Shown here: one piece after another, positions 17,801-28,440 of the stretch | Position numbering within the stretch: the first letter of the stretch is position 1 | How the letters are laid out: the number at the start of each line of letters is the position of its first letter | From: Oreohelix idahoensis | Taxonomy: Eukaryota > Mollusca > Gastropoda > Stylommatophora > Oreohelicidae | Assembly: GCA_024509875.1 (NCBI GenBank) | Contig: JAMPIV010022930.1 | Coordinates: 124,001 to 188,000 of the forward strand | Direction: 5' to 3' | Length of the DNA stretch: 64,000 nucleotides | Position numbers and translations under genes: made by a program | Notes under the pieces: generated by a model | The model's database searches: none | What the model was told of the DNA's origin: nothing | The model's input: the letters and a program-made list of their open reading frames with translations, nothing else

Positions 17801-18788
17801 ATGAGTACACCGTCAAATAAATCTCGTACTGGTGCTCGCCCTGTGGAGCTCCACCAGGCAGGTGCAGTGCCGGGCTCTGAGCCTCGACAGAGCCCACCCT
17901 CAGCTACTGGAGGACCCTCTAGACCGTCTTGTGGAGTCAGCAGACGGCGGAGGAGAACTACTGACCAAAACAAAACAGAAAAAGAGAAACCCAGAGTGCC
18001 ACTTGTCATGATGCACTGGAATGCAGAGGGAGTGAACAGCAAGCAGGCTGGATACAGCAAAAAGACAGAGCTGGAAAACATCTTGTATGAGAAGCAAGTC
18101 GGTGTTTGCTGTATCCAAGAGACTCACTTGAAAGCAGATCAAACCTTTAAAATAAGGGGATATCAATGCTTCAGATCCGACAGACAAGATAGATGAAAAG
18201 GAGGAGTACTTACTCTTGTAAGGAATAACATTCATGCACACGAAAGGAAAACCTACATGGATGGAGCAGAATATCAGCTGTTGCAGATAAAGGTAGACAA
18301 GATGGAAATAGAACTCCTGAACTATTACTGTCCAAAACAACAAACCCCTGAGTCTCAGCTCTATACAGGTACCAGCCACCAACTTTATAGCAGTTGGAGA
18401 CTTTAATAGCCACTCCCAGAGCTGGGGCTATAACCATCTAGATCACAGAGGTGAAGAGGTTGAAACATGGCAAGATGATCACTCCCTAATCCTAGTCAAT
18501 AATGCCACAGATACTCCTACCTTCTACTCCAGAGGATGGCACACAACTTCAACACCAGATCTTGCCTTTGCCACCCCAGATATAGCTGGATCTATTAGTA
18601 GAGAAGTAGGAGACCAACTAGGGGGAAGCGACCATCGCCCAATCTTTCTTACTGTCCAAAGTGCAACTCTCAGTACAGACCCAGCCATTACAAGATGGAA
18701 CTACAAAAAAGCCAACTGGGGTTTATTCAGGCATCAGGTAAACACGCTGCTGTCTACCCTCAAGGTACAGAACAGAGACATTAATGAA
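17801..18788 (+). pseudogene. endonuclease part of the RNase H LINE, broken
   Basis: The frame encodes an N-terminal basic stretch, then an AP-endonuclease start with MHWNAEGVNSK (near 18013) and CCIQETHLK. It meets TGA at 18194-18196, continues in the same frame (GGVLTLVRNN) and then changes frame near 18345-18365. After that GDFNSHSQSWG and GGSDHRPIF give the catalytic Asp/Asn and the terminal SDH motif. These residues identify the endonuclease that nicks the target DNA for reverse transcription. The two breaks mean it cannot be translated as one protein. Confidence 0.8.
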
Positions 18789-21653
18789 ATGGTAAAAGAC
18801 TTCAACAGATGCATACTACAAGCTGAAAAAGAAACCATTCCCAAAGGATGCCGGCGTAACTACATACCATACTGGTCCAGCACACTCCAAGAACGTCAGG
18901 AAGCTATGGACAGGGCTAGAAAGGATGCAGAGTCTCAGCCTTCACTTGAAACTCACAACAAATGGAAAAAGGCTGTAGCAGAGTTTCAGAGAACAAAGCT
19001 AGAAGAAAAACGGAAAAGCTGGAGAACTAAAATGGCATCGCTGAACCTTGAGAAAGACGGCAGGAAACTTTGGAGATTAGTCAAGTCTCTAAATGAAGAG
19101 CGTTCCTCACCTAGGCAGACTATCACATTGGATGAAGGTGGCAAACTTTTCAGAGGAAAACAAGCTGCAGACCTGTTTGCTAGAAGATACAGTTCAGAAA
19201 GCAACTTACCCATTAACATAGACCATCAGAGAGAGATAAGAAAAGAAATACTGGCAACCATGGGACAGACAGATACTCCTGCCCCAATGAGGGAACCCAT
19301 CACACTAGGAGAACTACAGAACGCTATTTCCAAGCTTAAGTTTCAAAAGTCACCCGGCCCAGACAAAATCAGCAACGAAATGCTAGTAAATCTGAGCTCA
19401 GCAGCAGAGACAAAACTGCTTGAGATATTCAACCACAGCTGGTTGAAAGGAACGGTACCCCAAGTATGGAGAGAAGCCATCACAATACCCATACTAAAGA
19501 AAGGGAAATGTAAGACCGAGGCTGCAAGTTACTGGCCAATCAGTCTCACAAGCTGTGTTGGGAAGACTATGGAGCGAATAGTCAACCACAGATTGAAATG
19601 GTATTTAGAGTCTGAGCAGATCCTGGTGCCGGAACAAGCTGGATTTAGAGAATGCCACAGTATAGAAGACCAAGTTACTTACTTGTCTCAAGCAATAGAA
19701 GATGCCTTCCAGGAGAAGAATAAGGTCCTAATGATCTGGGTCGACTTCAAGCAGGCCTTTGACAAGGTGTGGAAAGATGGCCTTATTGCAAAACTTAGGA
19801 GAAGTGGAATCCAAGGCAACATGATGAAATGGATCCAGTCATACTTGCATAACAGGAGAACTAGAGTCACTCTTGACGGTCTGCAGAGCAGAAAAGTGTT
19901 GCTCCATCAGGGGGTACCTCAAGGAGGAGTAATTTCCCCAACACTCTTCCTTGTTTACATCAATGACCTGATGAAAGATCTCCCCGCAGGAGTGAAAGCT
20001 GCCTTATATGCAGATGACCTATTACTCTGGTGCGCTGATGAAAACGTCACCACAGCAAATTATAGAATGCAGCGGGCAGCAGACATGCTAGTGTCATGGG
20101 CAGAGAAATGGCTTATCACAATAAACACAGACAAAACCTCCACAACACTGTTCTCCCTCGCCCCCAAGGACAAAGCAGCTAACATACACCTAGGGACAAC
20201 CGTGATCAAGGAAGAAAGCTACCCCACCTATCTTGGGGTGACATTTGACCAAAGGCTTACATGGAATAAGCATATTGAAAATGCAGAAGGAAAGGCCCGA
20301 AGACGACTAGGCATACTCAGAAAATTAGCAGGTACCAACTGGGGAGCAAATGAACGAAATCTAAAGAAGATTTATAATGGAGTAATAAGACCACACTTAG
20401 AGTTTTGCTCAGCAGCATGGTCATCAGCTGCTAACTCACATCTGCAGTCTTTGGACAAGGTGCAAAATCAAGCTCTCAGGCTCATTACAGGAGCCATGAA
20501 AACTACACCAATATCAGAGATGCAGAAGGTTGCTGGATTACAGACATTGTCCCATAGAAGAGACACAAAAACCATGATCCAGATGGAAAAGTACAACAGT
20601 ATGCCAACGCACCCAATGAAGGCAAGACTAGATGATCTGGCATTGGGACGTCTAAAGCGTAGCAGCTTTGTGCATCGGGGAAAAAGACTTAAAAGACAGC
20701 ATCAAGAAGACCTATCCATGAAGACAACACCACTGAAGTCCAACCTATACCCTGTATCATGGGAGCAGGCCAGCAATGCCCTCCAAATTAATACATCAGT
20801 CAGTGGTCTCACAAGTGGATGTGAGTATAATGATCTGCAAAAACGAACTGCTACATTGAGTATGATCCAAGAAAGCTATCCCGATCAATCATGGATACAT
20901 GCCTATACAGATGGATCAGCAACTAATGCTGTTAGGAATGGAGGTGCCGGTATCTTTATCTCATATCCTGACAACCACTATGAGACTAGGCACATTCCCA
21001 CTGGTAAATTCTGTTCCAACTATACAGCTGAGGTTCAAGCTCTAGAGCAAGCTGCAAATATGATTTATAACACCAACTCTGACTGCCACCAGGTAGTCAT
21101 CCTCACAGATGCACTGTCTGTCCTGCAAGCTCTCAAGGGTGGTAAACTCCCGCATCTGAGAAATGAACTAAACAAGGTAGCTGCCAAAAAGAGAACCATA
21201 CTTCAGTGGGTACCATCTCATTGTGGTGTACCCGGAAATGAAAAGGCAGATAAACTTGCAAAAAAGGGAGGAGAATGTGAACAAGAAGATAATGAAGTCA
21301 CATACTTTGAGAAAAAGAGAGCTATCCAGACTATCAGAAGAGAACAGAACCAACCCAAAGATGACTATCACACTCTTGACCGGCAGGGACAGATAACTAT
21401 TTTTCGCCTCAGGACAGGGCATAACAAACTGAATAAACACATGCACAAGCTACGATTGTCTGCTTCACCACTGTGCACATGTGGATTAAACGAACAAACT
21501 GCTGAGCATGTTCTACAGGATTGTCCTCCGTATGACCAGTTAAGAAAGATATACTGGCCCAATGACTCAACACTAAACTCAAAGCTATATGGAGCTAAAG
21601 AGGAACTTCAAACAACAGTCGAATTCATCATGAGAACTCGTCTGACGGTGTAA
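18789..21653 (+). CDS. LINE reverse transcriptase and RNase H
   Basis: 954 codons without a stop. The true coding start lies further upstream in the broken endonuclease, so the Met here is only the first in the open stretch. RT motifs: SPGPDKISNEML near 190, WVDFKQAFDKVW near 320, HQGVPQGGVISPTLF near 370 and catalytic YADD near 407. The RNase H shows YTDGSATNA near 707, AEVQALEQA near 745, LTDALSVLQ near 773 and WVPSHCGVPGNEKADKLA near 806. The end carries the CxC...H...C motif (LCTCGLNEQTAEHVLQDC) common in such LINEs. It copies element RNA at a nicked target and removes the RNA strand. Confidence 0.92.
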   Translation: MVKDFNRCILQAEKETIPKGCRRNYIPYWSSTLQERQEAMDRARKDAESQPSLETHNKWKKAVAEFQRTKLEEKRKSWRTKMASLNLEKDGRKLWRLVKSLNEERSSPRQTITLDEGGKLFRGKQAADLFARRYSSESNLPINIDHQREIRKEILATMGQTDTPAPMREPITLGELQNAISKLKFQKSPGPDKISNEMLVNLSSAAETKLLEIFNHSWLKGTVPQVWREAITIPILKKGKCKTEAASYWPISLTSCVGKTMERIVNHRLKWYLESEQILVPEQAGFRECHSIEDQVTYLSQAIEDAFQEKNKVLMIWVDFKQAFDKVWKDGLIAKLRRSGIQGNMMKWIQSYLHNRRTRVTLDGLQSRKVLLHQGVPQGGVISPTLFLVYINDLMKDLPAGVKAALYADDLLLWCADENVTTANYRMQRAADMLVSWAEKWLITINTDKTSTTLFSLAPKDKAANIHLGTTVIKEESYPTYLGVTFDQRLTWNKHIENAEGKARRRLGILRKLAGTNWGANERNLKKIYNGVIRPHLEFCSAAWSSAANSHLQSLDKVQNQALRLITGAMKTTPISEMQKVAGLQTLSHRRDTKTMIQMEKYNSMPTHPMKARLDDLALGRLKRSSFVHRGKRLKRQHQEDLSMKTTPLKSNLYPVSWEQASNALQINTSVSGLTSGCEYNDLQKRTATLSMIQESYPDQSWIHAYTDGSATNAVRNGGAGIFISYPDNHYETRHIPTGKFCSNYTAEVQALEQAANMIYNTNSDCHQVVILTDALSVLQALKGGKLPHLRNELNKVAAKKRTILQWVPSHCGVPGNEKADKLAKKGGECEQEDNEVTYFEKKRAIQTIRREQNQPKDDYHTLDRQGQITIFRLRTGHNKLNKHMHKLRLSASPLCTCGLNEQTAEHVLQDCPPYDQLRKIYWPNDSTLNSKLYGAKEELQTTVEFIMRTRLTV

Positions 21654-21692
21654 TCATCAAAGATGCGATCGCAAGAAGAAGAAGAAGAAGCA

Positions 21693-22010
21693 TTATATAG
21701 TTAGTCATGGACAATTAGTAAACGAGAAGGGAAAGCACTAGAGGCCACAGGGATTTGGTTTACAGGTAAAGGTTTATAGCACATACTGCCGTATAGGAGT
21801 GAAATGTTAGAGCCTAGGTCCAGCTTCTTTGAGTTGAGGTGAACAGTTTCCTTCCTCACTGCCTTTCCTTCCCTAACGCCTGGTGACATCTTGTAGGGCA
21901 GCAACAAACTGTTTCCAGTTTGCCAGGTCTGCAGCCATCCTTCGTGTGGTGCCTCAGCTCTGGTTCATGCATCCACACTTCTCCGACAGGTGGCTTTTGT
22001 GATCATACTT
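21693..22010 (-). mobile_element. SINE body and LINE 3' fragments, reverse orientation
   Basis: On the - strand, about 21885 to 21755 matches the body of the triple-headed SINE at 39.4-39.9 kb (gttagggaaggaaaggcagt, then a region with acggcagta). About 22010-21886 matches the 3' coding end of the LINE family found intact-framed at 52.4-53.3 kb. Both pieces are short and decayed. Confidence 0.6.
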
Positions 22011-22092
22011 AATGTTCAAAATATACTTCCAAGTATGTTTTTTATGGTGGGAGCGAGGGTGTCAAAGGTCAGAACCGCCTTAGGTGCCAAAT

Positions 22093-23715
22093 ACTTGACT
22101 CATCTTGGGACTTGACTTGACTTGAGACTTGACTTGATACTTGGCTTGAAACTTGACTTGAAACTTGACTTGAGACTTGACTTGAAACTTGAATTGAGAC
22201 TCATCTTGAGACTTGACTTGAGACTCAACTTGGGACTTGAGACTCAACTTGAGACTTGACTCGAGACTTTACTTGGGACTCATCTTGCAACTTGGCCTTA
22301 AACTCGACTTGAGACTTGACCTGAGACTGATTTTAGGACTTGACTTGATACCTGACTTGGGACTTGACTTGAGATGACTTAAGACTTGGCTGGGACTTGA
22401 CATGAGACTCAACTTGAGATTGACTTGTGACTCAAAACTCGACTTAAGACTTGAATTGAGACTCATCTTGAGACTTGACTTGGGGCTCGACTTGAAACTT
22501 GAATTAGGACTCGAATTGAGACTCAAAAGATTCAGCTTGAGACCTGACTTGGGACTTGGCGAGACTGATCTTGGGATTCAACTTCACTTGGGACTCGACT
22601 TGAGACATCTTAGGACTCGACTTAAGACTGATCTTGGGACTCAACTTGAAACTTGTCTTGGGACTGGACATGAGACTCATCTTGAGATTCAAGTTGGGAC
22701 TCAACTTGAGACTCATTTTGGGACTTAACATAAAACCCATCTTGGGAATTGACTTGAGACTGATCTTGGGATAATGAGACTTGACTTAAGACTCAACTTG
22801 GGACTTGTCTTGAGATTTTACTTTCAACTCATCTCGAGACTCGACTTAAGACTAATCTTCAGACTTGACTTGAGATTCAACTTAAGAATCGTCTTGGAAC
22901 ATGACTTGAGACTCATCTTAGGACTTGACTTGAGACTTGTTTTGGAACTTGACTTGAGACTTGTCTTGGAACTTGACTTAAGACTCAAAAGACTCAACGT
23001 GAGACTTGACTTGAGACTCAGAAGACAGTTGAAAACTCGACTTTAAACTCGACTTGAGACTTGAATTGGAACTCGACTCGAGACGAATTTAGACTCAAAA
23101 GACTTGACTTGAGACTGATCTTTGAATTCAACTTGAGACTGAATTGGGACTCGAGACTCGACTTGGGATTCATCTTGAAACTCTACTTGAGACTGATCTT
23201 GGGACTCAACTTGAGACTTGACTTGAGACCTGACTTGTGACTTGGCTTAAGACTCATCTTGAGACTTGATTTGGGACTTGACTTAAGACTCATCTTGAGA
23301 CTCAAGTTGGGTCTCAACTTGAGACTAATTTTGGGACTTGACATGAAACCCATCTTGGTAATTGACTTGAGACTTATATTGTGATAACCAGACTCAATTT
23401 AAGACACAACTTGGGACTTGTTTTGAGATTTTGCTTGGGATTCGTTTTGAGACTCAACTTGACTTGACTTGTCTCATCTTGGGACTTGACGTGAGACTCA
23501 GCTTTTCACTAGAGACTCATCTTGAGACTTGACTTGAGACTCATCTTGGAACTTGACTTGAGACTCAATTTGGAACTTCACTTGAGACTCAGCTTGGGAC
23601 TTGACTTGAGACTCAGCTTTGGACTTGACTTGAGACTCAGCTTGGGACTTGACTTGACTCAGCTTGGGACTTGACTTGAGACTCAACTTGCGACTTGACT
23701 TGAGACTCAACTTGA
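22093..23715 (+). repeat. 1.6-kb minisatellite of acttgagact-type units
   Basis: Continuous degenerate repeats of about 12 bp (gacttgagactc, gacttgggactc and variants), often paired into about 24-bp units. They end some 150 bases before a myosin exon. The long ORFs here on both strands, rich in SxxKSS or LRLDL, are by-products of the repeat. Confidence 0.92.
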
Positions 23716-23862
23716 CATGTGTTAGGAAAAACATGAAAACAACTTTTCTAACAGCCAAGAGGATCAAACAGAAAAGAAGGTTAGACATAGTTGTATCAAC
23801 TCAAATGGATTTTTATAATGAAAGTACTGACATGCCAATTCTTATTTTCTGATTATGTGTAG

Positions 23863-23969
23863 CCGAACTAAAACTTGTTTCATCGGCCAATGACTACTCC
23901 TTCCTCAACAAGAGTGGATGTACTGTAGTGGACACGAGGGACGATGTAGCAGACTTCAGAGCTGTAAAG
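23863..23969 (+). CDS. class I myosin exon d
   Basis: The acceptor is gtgtag and the donor gtgagg. It completes Ala and encodes AELKLVSSANDYSFLNKSG and on to DVADFRAVK, ending in phase 0. It corresponds to the segment after the YQLL helix, with the DDxxxFRxV motif of myosin motors. Confidence 0.92.
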
Positions 23970-24009
23970 GTGAGGGATCAAACCTTATGTGGAAATAATA
24001 TATAAAGCA

Positions 24010-24330
24010 ATTGGAAAGATGGAGGTCTGATGATGTTCTTACAATACATATGACTTATGGCACGTGAAAGTCAATTAAATATTTAAGTGAAAACACCAGG
24101 CCTTTATACTCCCTCCCCCTGAATATCAGTTTTGTTTGGTTTTGTTTTGTTTTATCTTATTTTTGTTTGTTTGTTTTTTTAACATACAAGCAAAATTGGT
24201 AATTTTGATTTGCCATGTTAACAGTGATTTGACAGATGTGATACCACTTTCCCGTATCGGCAGTTATTCATCTTATTTGGAATTGAAAACTCTATATATC
24301 CTAAGTATAACCCATCAGAGGTTGAACAGG
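24010..24330 (+). repeat. unclassified interspersed repeat, inverted partner at 47.87 kb
   Basis: Contains ggtctgatgatgttcttaca, atatgacttatggcacgtga, caccaggcctttatactccc and cgtatcggcagttattc. The same order is found reversed on the - strand at about 47870-48125. No ORF is seen. A B-box-like gaggttgaacagg near 24315 suggests a SINE, with low confidence. Confidence 0.6.
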
Positions 24331-24377
24331 ATATCTTTTCATCATTAAAACTTTAAAATAAAAAAGGTGGGAATTAA

Positions 24378-24777
24378 TTCTTTGACTGCGCAATTATTTT
24401 CCACCCTGTGCCACAATTATTTTCCACCCTGTGCGGTAATTTTAATTCGTGATAGACTAAAAACAGTAGAACAGTCCCAACTAAGATGGTTTGGCCATTT
24501 CTGCAGAATGGGAGAAGATCGGCTACATGCATGGGAAACAAAGAGCCAGGGATCCAGACCTCCAGGCCGACCCAGAGTTCGCTGGGAGGACAACATTAGG
24601 CAATCTTTGAAGGACCAAGGACTAGAATGGAACCAGGCCAGGAGGAAGACAGCCGATAGGATAGTCTGGCGCTCTCTCTTCCAAACCTCTACACCTCACG
24701 GTAGTAGGGGAACGACTAAGTAGTAGTAGTAGATAGACTAAAAACAATGCTCTGAGAGTTGTTCCGGAGTCAAAGAA
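24378..24777. mobile_element. TTAA-flanked element, short form, with a LINE fragment inside
   Basis: TTAA lies at 24374-24377 and again at 24778-24781. The inverted ends are ttctttgactgcg and its near-complement cggagtcaaagaa. The right subterminal part (agactaaaaacaatgctctgagagttgttc) resembles the right end of the larger element at 49.0-50.1 kb. A 266-bp LINE fragment sits inside with its own target duplication. TTAA duplications are typical of piggyBac-type transposition. Confidence 0.75.
24466..24731 (+). mobile_element. 5'-truncated LINE 3' end with TSD
   Basis: Flanked by a 15-bp duplication, gatagactaaaaaca, at 24451-24465 and 24732-24746. It encodes EQSQLRWFGHFCRMGEDRL and a GRPRVRWED motif, as in the C-terminal end of the LINE at 37.2-38.5 kb. 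It ends in cgactaagtagtagtagtag. Confidence 0.88.
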
Positions 24778-24781
24778 TTAA

Positions 24782-25184
24782 GATTTGCGGTTAACTAAAT
24801 GTTCATACAGTTCCCAGGGGTCTGTGAAGAGACAGAGAAAAAACAGAACTACTGCACAGTCAGGCATGTTGTACAAGGTGACTAATATGAAGCTGCGCAT
24901 GGGGCTGGCACGCTCATTGTAAAACAGTTGCCATGGAAACCACCGCTGTCTCTAGTTATCTGTTTCAGTTATTACAATGTTTCCATGAGCATTTACTTGT
25001 GTGTGTAATATTTTCTATTTTAATTTGAAATATAAAGTAGCTTTATTGCTTCCTCTCTCCCTCTCTCTCCCTTCCTCTCTCCCTCTCTCTCACACTTACT
25101 CACTCACTCACTCTTGTACTCACTCACTCACTCTCATACTCACTCACTCTTGGAAGGGCAGAATATTGGATGGGCATGCGCGCC
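24782..25184. other. intron with LINE-like remnant and CT-rich microsatellite
   Basis: About 24810-24960 holds a stretch (ctactgcacagtcaggcatg, gcgcatggggctggcac) like the 14.2-kb remnant. About 25050-25150 is a CT/CACT-rich simple repeat. No gene seen. Confidence 0.5.
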
Positions 25185-25800
25185 TGTTGCGTTATAATAT
25201 TGTTAATATAGATAATATGATCAAGTTCATTCTAGGGTATGAATTTGTCCAACGATCAATGCACACTTGCAACAGTAACGGGTTGAATGAATGCAGATAA
25301 ATACTGTAGACATCTGACAAGGTTTATTTACAATCCATACAAACGAGCAGCTCCACATTAATAGAAGGATTTGTAATTATACAATGTCCATCGGGCCAAC
25401 TCTACTGGGCCATAATTCCAAGTCCGTTACATTACACAGTAATGGTGCATTCAATACCTCTACGTAAAGTCCGTCAAGTTACTGTCAGCGACATAATTAT
25501 ATAATTTCTCAATATTCTCAGAATGCTCATCTACTTTATAAGAATATCCTGGCATCAATAGGTACAAACACTTTCCGTATACACAAGTATGATGACGGAC
25601 ATAGCAGCCTCAAAAGGACACACACATATGGCCCAGCCTGTCCGGCTGGCGACACGTCCAAAAGTCAGCTGTTGTTGCTCTGCACGCGAAATTACGTAAT
25701 ACTTTATTCTAGATCATTCTACACTTAGCAACACTCCTGTTGAGCACCGCAACGTTTCAATATAATGAACACATTGTGGTGTGCAAAAAGAGGTGCAACA
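25185..25800 (-). mobile_element. probable solo LTR
   Basis: The ends are TGTTGC and GCAACA, perfect 6-bp inverted termini. The flanking pentamers gcgcc (25180-25184) and gtgcc (25801-25805) differ at one CpG-type site, as an ageing target duplication would. The interior has the look of the other LTRs here (gtttatttacaatccatac, gtatgatgacgg), but I found no close relative in the window. The interrupted flank is itself a repeat, with aattcttaaccctttgaaaa on the right. Confidence 0.7.
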
Positions 25801-26089
25801 GTGCCCAATTCTTAACCCTTTGAAAATAAAGTTCGTTCATTCACTCCCTGTCTCTCTCTCACTCTCTCTCTTCCCTACGTGTGTGAATGACTGTGAGTAA
25901 ATGTACTTGTGTGTGCTCAGTTACTGAATCTGATTGATGATATTGATTAAATGTGATTGAAGTTATTAATATTTTAATTTTAATTTGTAAAAAAAAAAAA
26001 TTGAGAATTGTATAGCAGGGCAGAAATGTAAAAAAAGGCAGTCATGCCTAATTCTTTACCCCGATGACATAAACATTTTGTTCGTTCGT
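25801..26089. other. intron with simple repeats
   Basis: CT-rich and A-rich tracts. The phrases cattcactccc, ttcgttcattc and gggcagaaatg recur on both sides of the solo LTR and look like old 3' LINE or SINE tails. No gene seen. Confidence 0.4.
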
Positions 26090-26960
26090 TCATTTTCCTT
26101 CTACCTCTCTTGCCATGCGGATTCCAGAACAAGGGTAGCTTGTATTGCTATCAACATGTTTCCTCAGTGTGTATACCATCCATTCCCAGCCTTTTCTCAT
26201 CTCTGTTCCACTGACACCTGCCTTCTTCTTCACTTTTCAAATCCCCAGGGCCTTCAATAAACTTATGCCACATCTTCCTGTCCTGTGGCATCATCTCAGA
26301 AGTCTTTCCATGGCATCTTCTCTCCTTCATGTCTTGTCTCCAGTTCTCCTCTCCATGTGTTCTTTGGTCTTCTTCTTCTTCCTCGTTCGTCCTGAAAAGG
26401 ACGTTGGTTGCGTTGTGTCTGTTTACAGCGGAGCGGCGATATCTGCGCCTTTCGGCCAACACATCCGACTTCAACACAGCATTTTTTGGGACCGGGTTTG
26501 CCTTCCCGCTTTGATCCCTACTCACTCAGCCAGACTGCAGTGGTGCAGCCTGTTTCCAGGACCACCACGTGGAGGTGGAGTAGGGTTTTGGTCAGCTCTG
26601 GTTCGCTGACCCTGACGCAAGCAGTCAAGCTATGGGTCGCTGACTGCATTCATCTCTATTGCTGCGTCTTTGGGTCCTGTTCTTTGGTCTAACTCTACAT
26701 CTCCTACCCGGGGGATTCCAGAACAAGGACTGTCTGATAATGCTACCAACATGTTTTCTTAATGTGTGTGTATCCATCTTCAGCATCTTCTCATCTCTTG
26801 TTCCACTGACACTTGTCTGGTTCTTGTCATCAGTTCCACATTAGTTATCTTGTCATACCACTTCAATCCTTCTATTCTACATTCCTATTCCTATATACAC
26901 ACATTGGGATTCTCACCAGTGCTACAGAGTTCTAAGGGATTAAACTGGAGCACTGATGTA
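26090..26960 (-). mobile_element. decayed LINE fragments
   Basis: On the - strand, pieces at about 26400-26100 and 26900-26690 match the C-terminal coding end of the family found intact at 31.5-34.8 kb (gattccagaacaagg, ttccactgacacttgtctgg, cataccacttcaatcc). A non-matching block at about 26400-26690 separates them. There are several stops and frameshifts. Confidence 0.65.
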
Positions 26961-27131
26961 GTTGTCCATGCGCAGTGAAGATAGTCCTTATAGCCAAAAT
27001 GAAACCAAACAAATCCTTCTGTTCCACGCAATCATCCATTTATGAAAGTATGTAGTATTTTTGGTTCTAGTATATATAATACAATGTAAAATTTGAGCCA
27101 GTGGCAATGCTATGTTTCGCCCTATTTTTAG

Positions 27132-27279
27132 CATGGTATGGAAATCATTGGCTTTACAAGTGAAGAAGTACACTTGGTGTTTCAACTGTTAGCCAGCATT
27201 CTCAATTTGGGTAATGTAGACTTCTCCGAGAGGACCAATCCTGATGGTACTGATGGCTGTGATGTTGACAGTGTTGAGG
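27132..27279 (+). CDS. class I myosin exon e
   Basis: A tttttag acceptor and gtaagtc donor. Encodes HGMEIIGFTSEEVHLVFQLL, continues ASILNLGNVDF and ends DVDSVE plus one base. The ILxLGNxxF motif is a hallmark of myosin motors. It joins exon d in phase 0. The intron upstream holds the TTAA element, the solo LTR and the LINE debris. Confidence 0.93.
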
Positions 27280-27990
27280 GTAAGTCATACACATGCTGCT
27301 GGGCTGTTGTTCTGGTTGTATGCTACGTACTGATTGTGTGTCACTGCCTGCAAGAGCCAACACACATGAAAAACATTATTGCTGCCCGACGTCATTGTAT
27401 TCATTGTATCTTTTATCGAAGAGTGTCCAAGAAGGACTTCTTGTTTTGTTATTCCATTTTCTGCTTTTGATTTTTGTTGATTGTTGAATCGACTGCCTTT
27501 ATATTTTTTTTCTGTTTTGAATTTTCCTTGCTTTATTATTGCTCTTCACCTGTGTTGTTATATTTCATATATATACATATATATATTACGTGTTTGTAGT
27601 GTCTATAGTATTTTTCTTTAACCTGTCTATATTTCTTGTCCTTGTTGCCTATTTGTAACTCTGGCTGACGAAGGGTGAAATCCGAAACGTCCCTTGCTTG
27701 CTATTTACCGTTAGTTTGTAAAACTGATTCAATACCATTTTATTTGTTAATATATATATATATATTCAATGCGCTATATAGCATGATGAACACTATATAC
27801 CCAAATTATAACCCACATGGGGTTGAACCGGGTATCCCTTGCACACGACAAACACCAGTTTTCAAGTGCAGGGTTCAAAAACCAAACCAAACATTGTGTG
27901 CCACTGGTTGATTGTGTTTTACTGCTGATTGTATATCACTAGTGGATTGTGTATTACTTTATTTAATTTTTCCGTCCACTATTGCCATGA
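27280..27990. other. intron, no gene
   Basis: AT-rich with short TA runs near 27570 and 27745. A SINE-like stretch at about 27780-27910 carries acccacatggggttgaaccg, a B-box-like sequence on the - strand. Nothing else recognised. Confidence 0.4.
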
Positions 27991-27999
27991 AGTGTAGTG

Positions 28000-28340
28000 G
28001 GGAGATGAAGTTTGTGTTCTTGAGCCAAGCGTGCCACCTTGGCTGCTGTGAGCCTGTGTTGTTTGTAGGATGACTGTAATGTTGTCTATCCGTCTGCCTG
28101 CTAGTCTTCCCCGTGCTCAGAAACCAGTTCTTCTAGTGTTGTAGGCGCATGGTAGTAATTTATCGGGCTCAGTTTTCATGAGATGACCAAACCACTTAAT
28201 TTTCTGTCTCTCTATATATACATGATATACTCCTACAATTCTCCTGATGTCTGAAGTCTTGTTTCACATTCTGCGTCTCCTGGTAACATTAATGGATTTC
28301 CTTAAACATCTTTCACATAGGATGTTGTTTGTTCAAGTTC
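28000..28340 (-). mobile_element. old LINE remnant
   Basis: Blocks such as gatgaagtttgtgttcttga, ctgctgtgagcctgtgttgt and ggtaacattaatgg recur at 42.28-42.44 and 42.96-43.09 kb, so this is a dispersed repeat. No frame is preserved. It probably derives from the RT C-terminal region of a LINE on the - strand. Confidence 0.5.
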
Positions 28341-28440
28341 TTATTAAAGGAGTGAAGGATTATTTACAGTGGTACGTTAGTACCATTGATTATTTTACTG
28401 TTATACATTCAATCAGTCAATCAATCGATACCCTCTAGCT

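Larger units (their letters stand above)
15308..21692 (+). mobile_element. LINE with C-terminal RNase H, decayed, interrupted by a solo LTR
   Basis: A 5' region (about 15308-15794 and 16632-17800) leads into an AP-type endonuclease, a reverse transcriptase and an RNase H. The element ends shortly after the stop codon in gaagaagaagaagaagaag. An RNase H after the RT is a feature of the I/Ingi/R1-type LINE groups. The left limit is approximate and I saw no target duplication. One nonsense codon and one frameshift break the endonuclease part, so this copy is inactive. No convincing ORF1 with zinc knuckles is visible upstream. Confidence 0.8.

Noticed and set aside
22269..23788. Several Ser/Lys- or Leu/Arg-rich repetitive ORFs
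   Set aside because: By-products of the acttgagact minisatellite on both strands.
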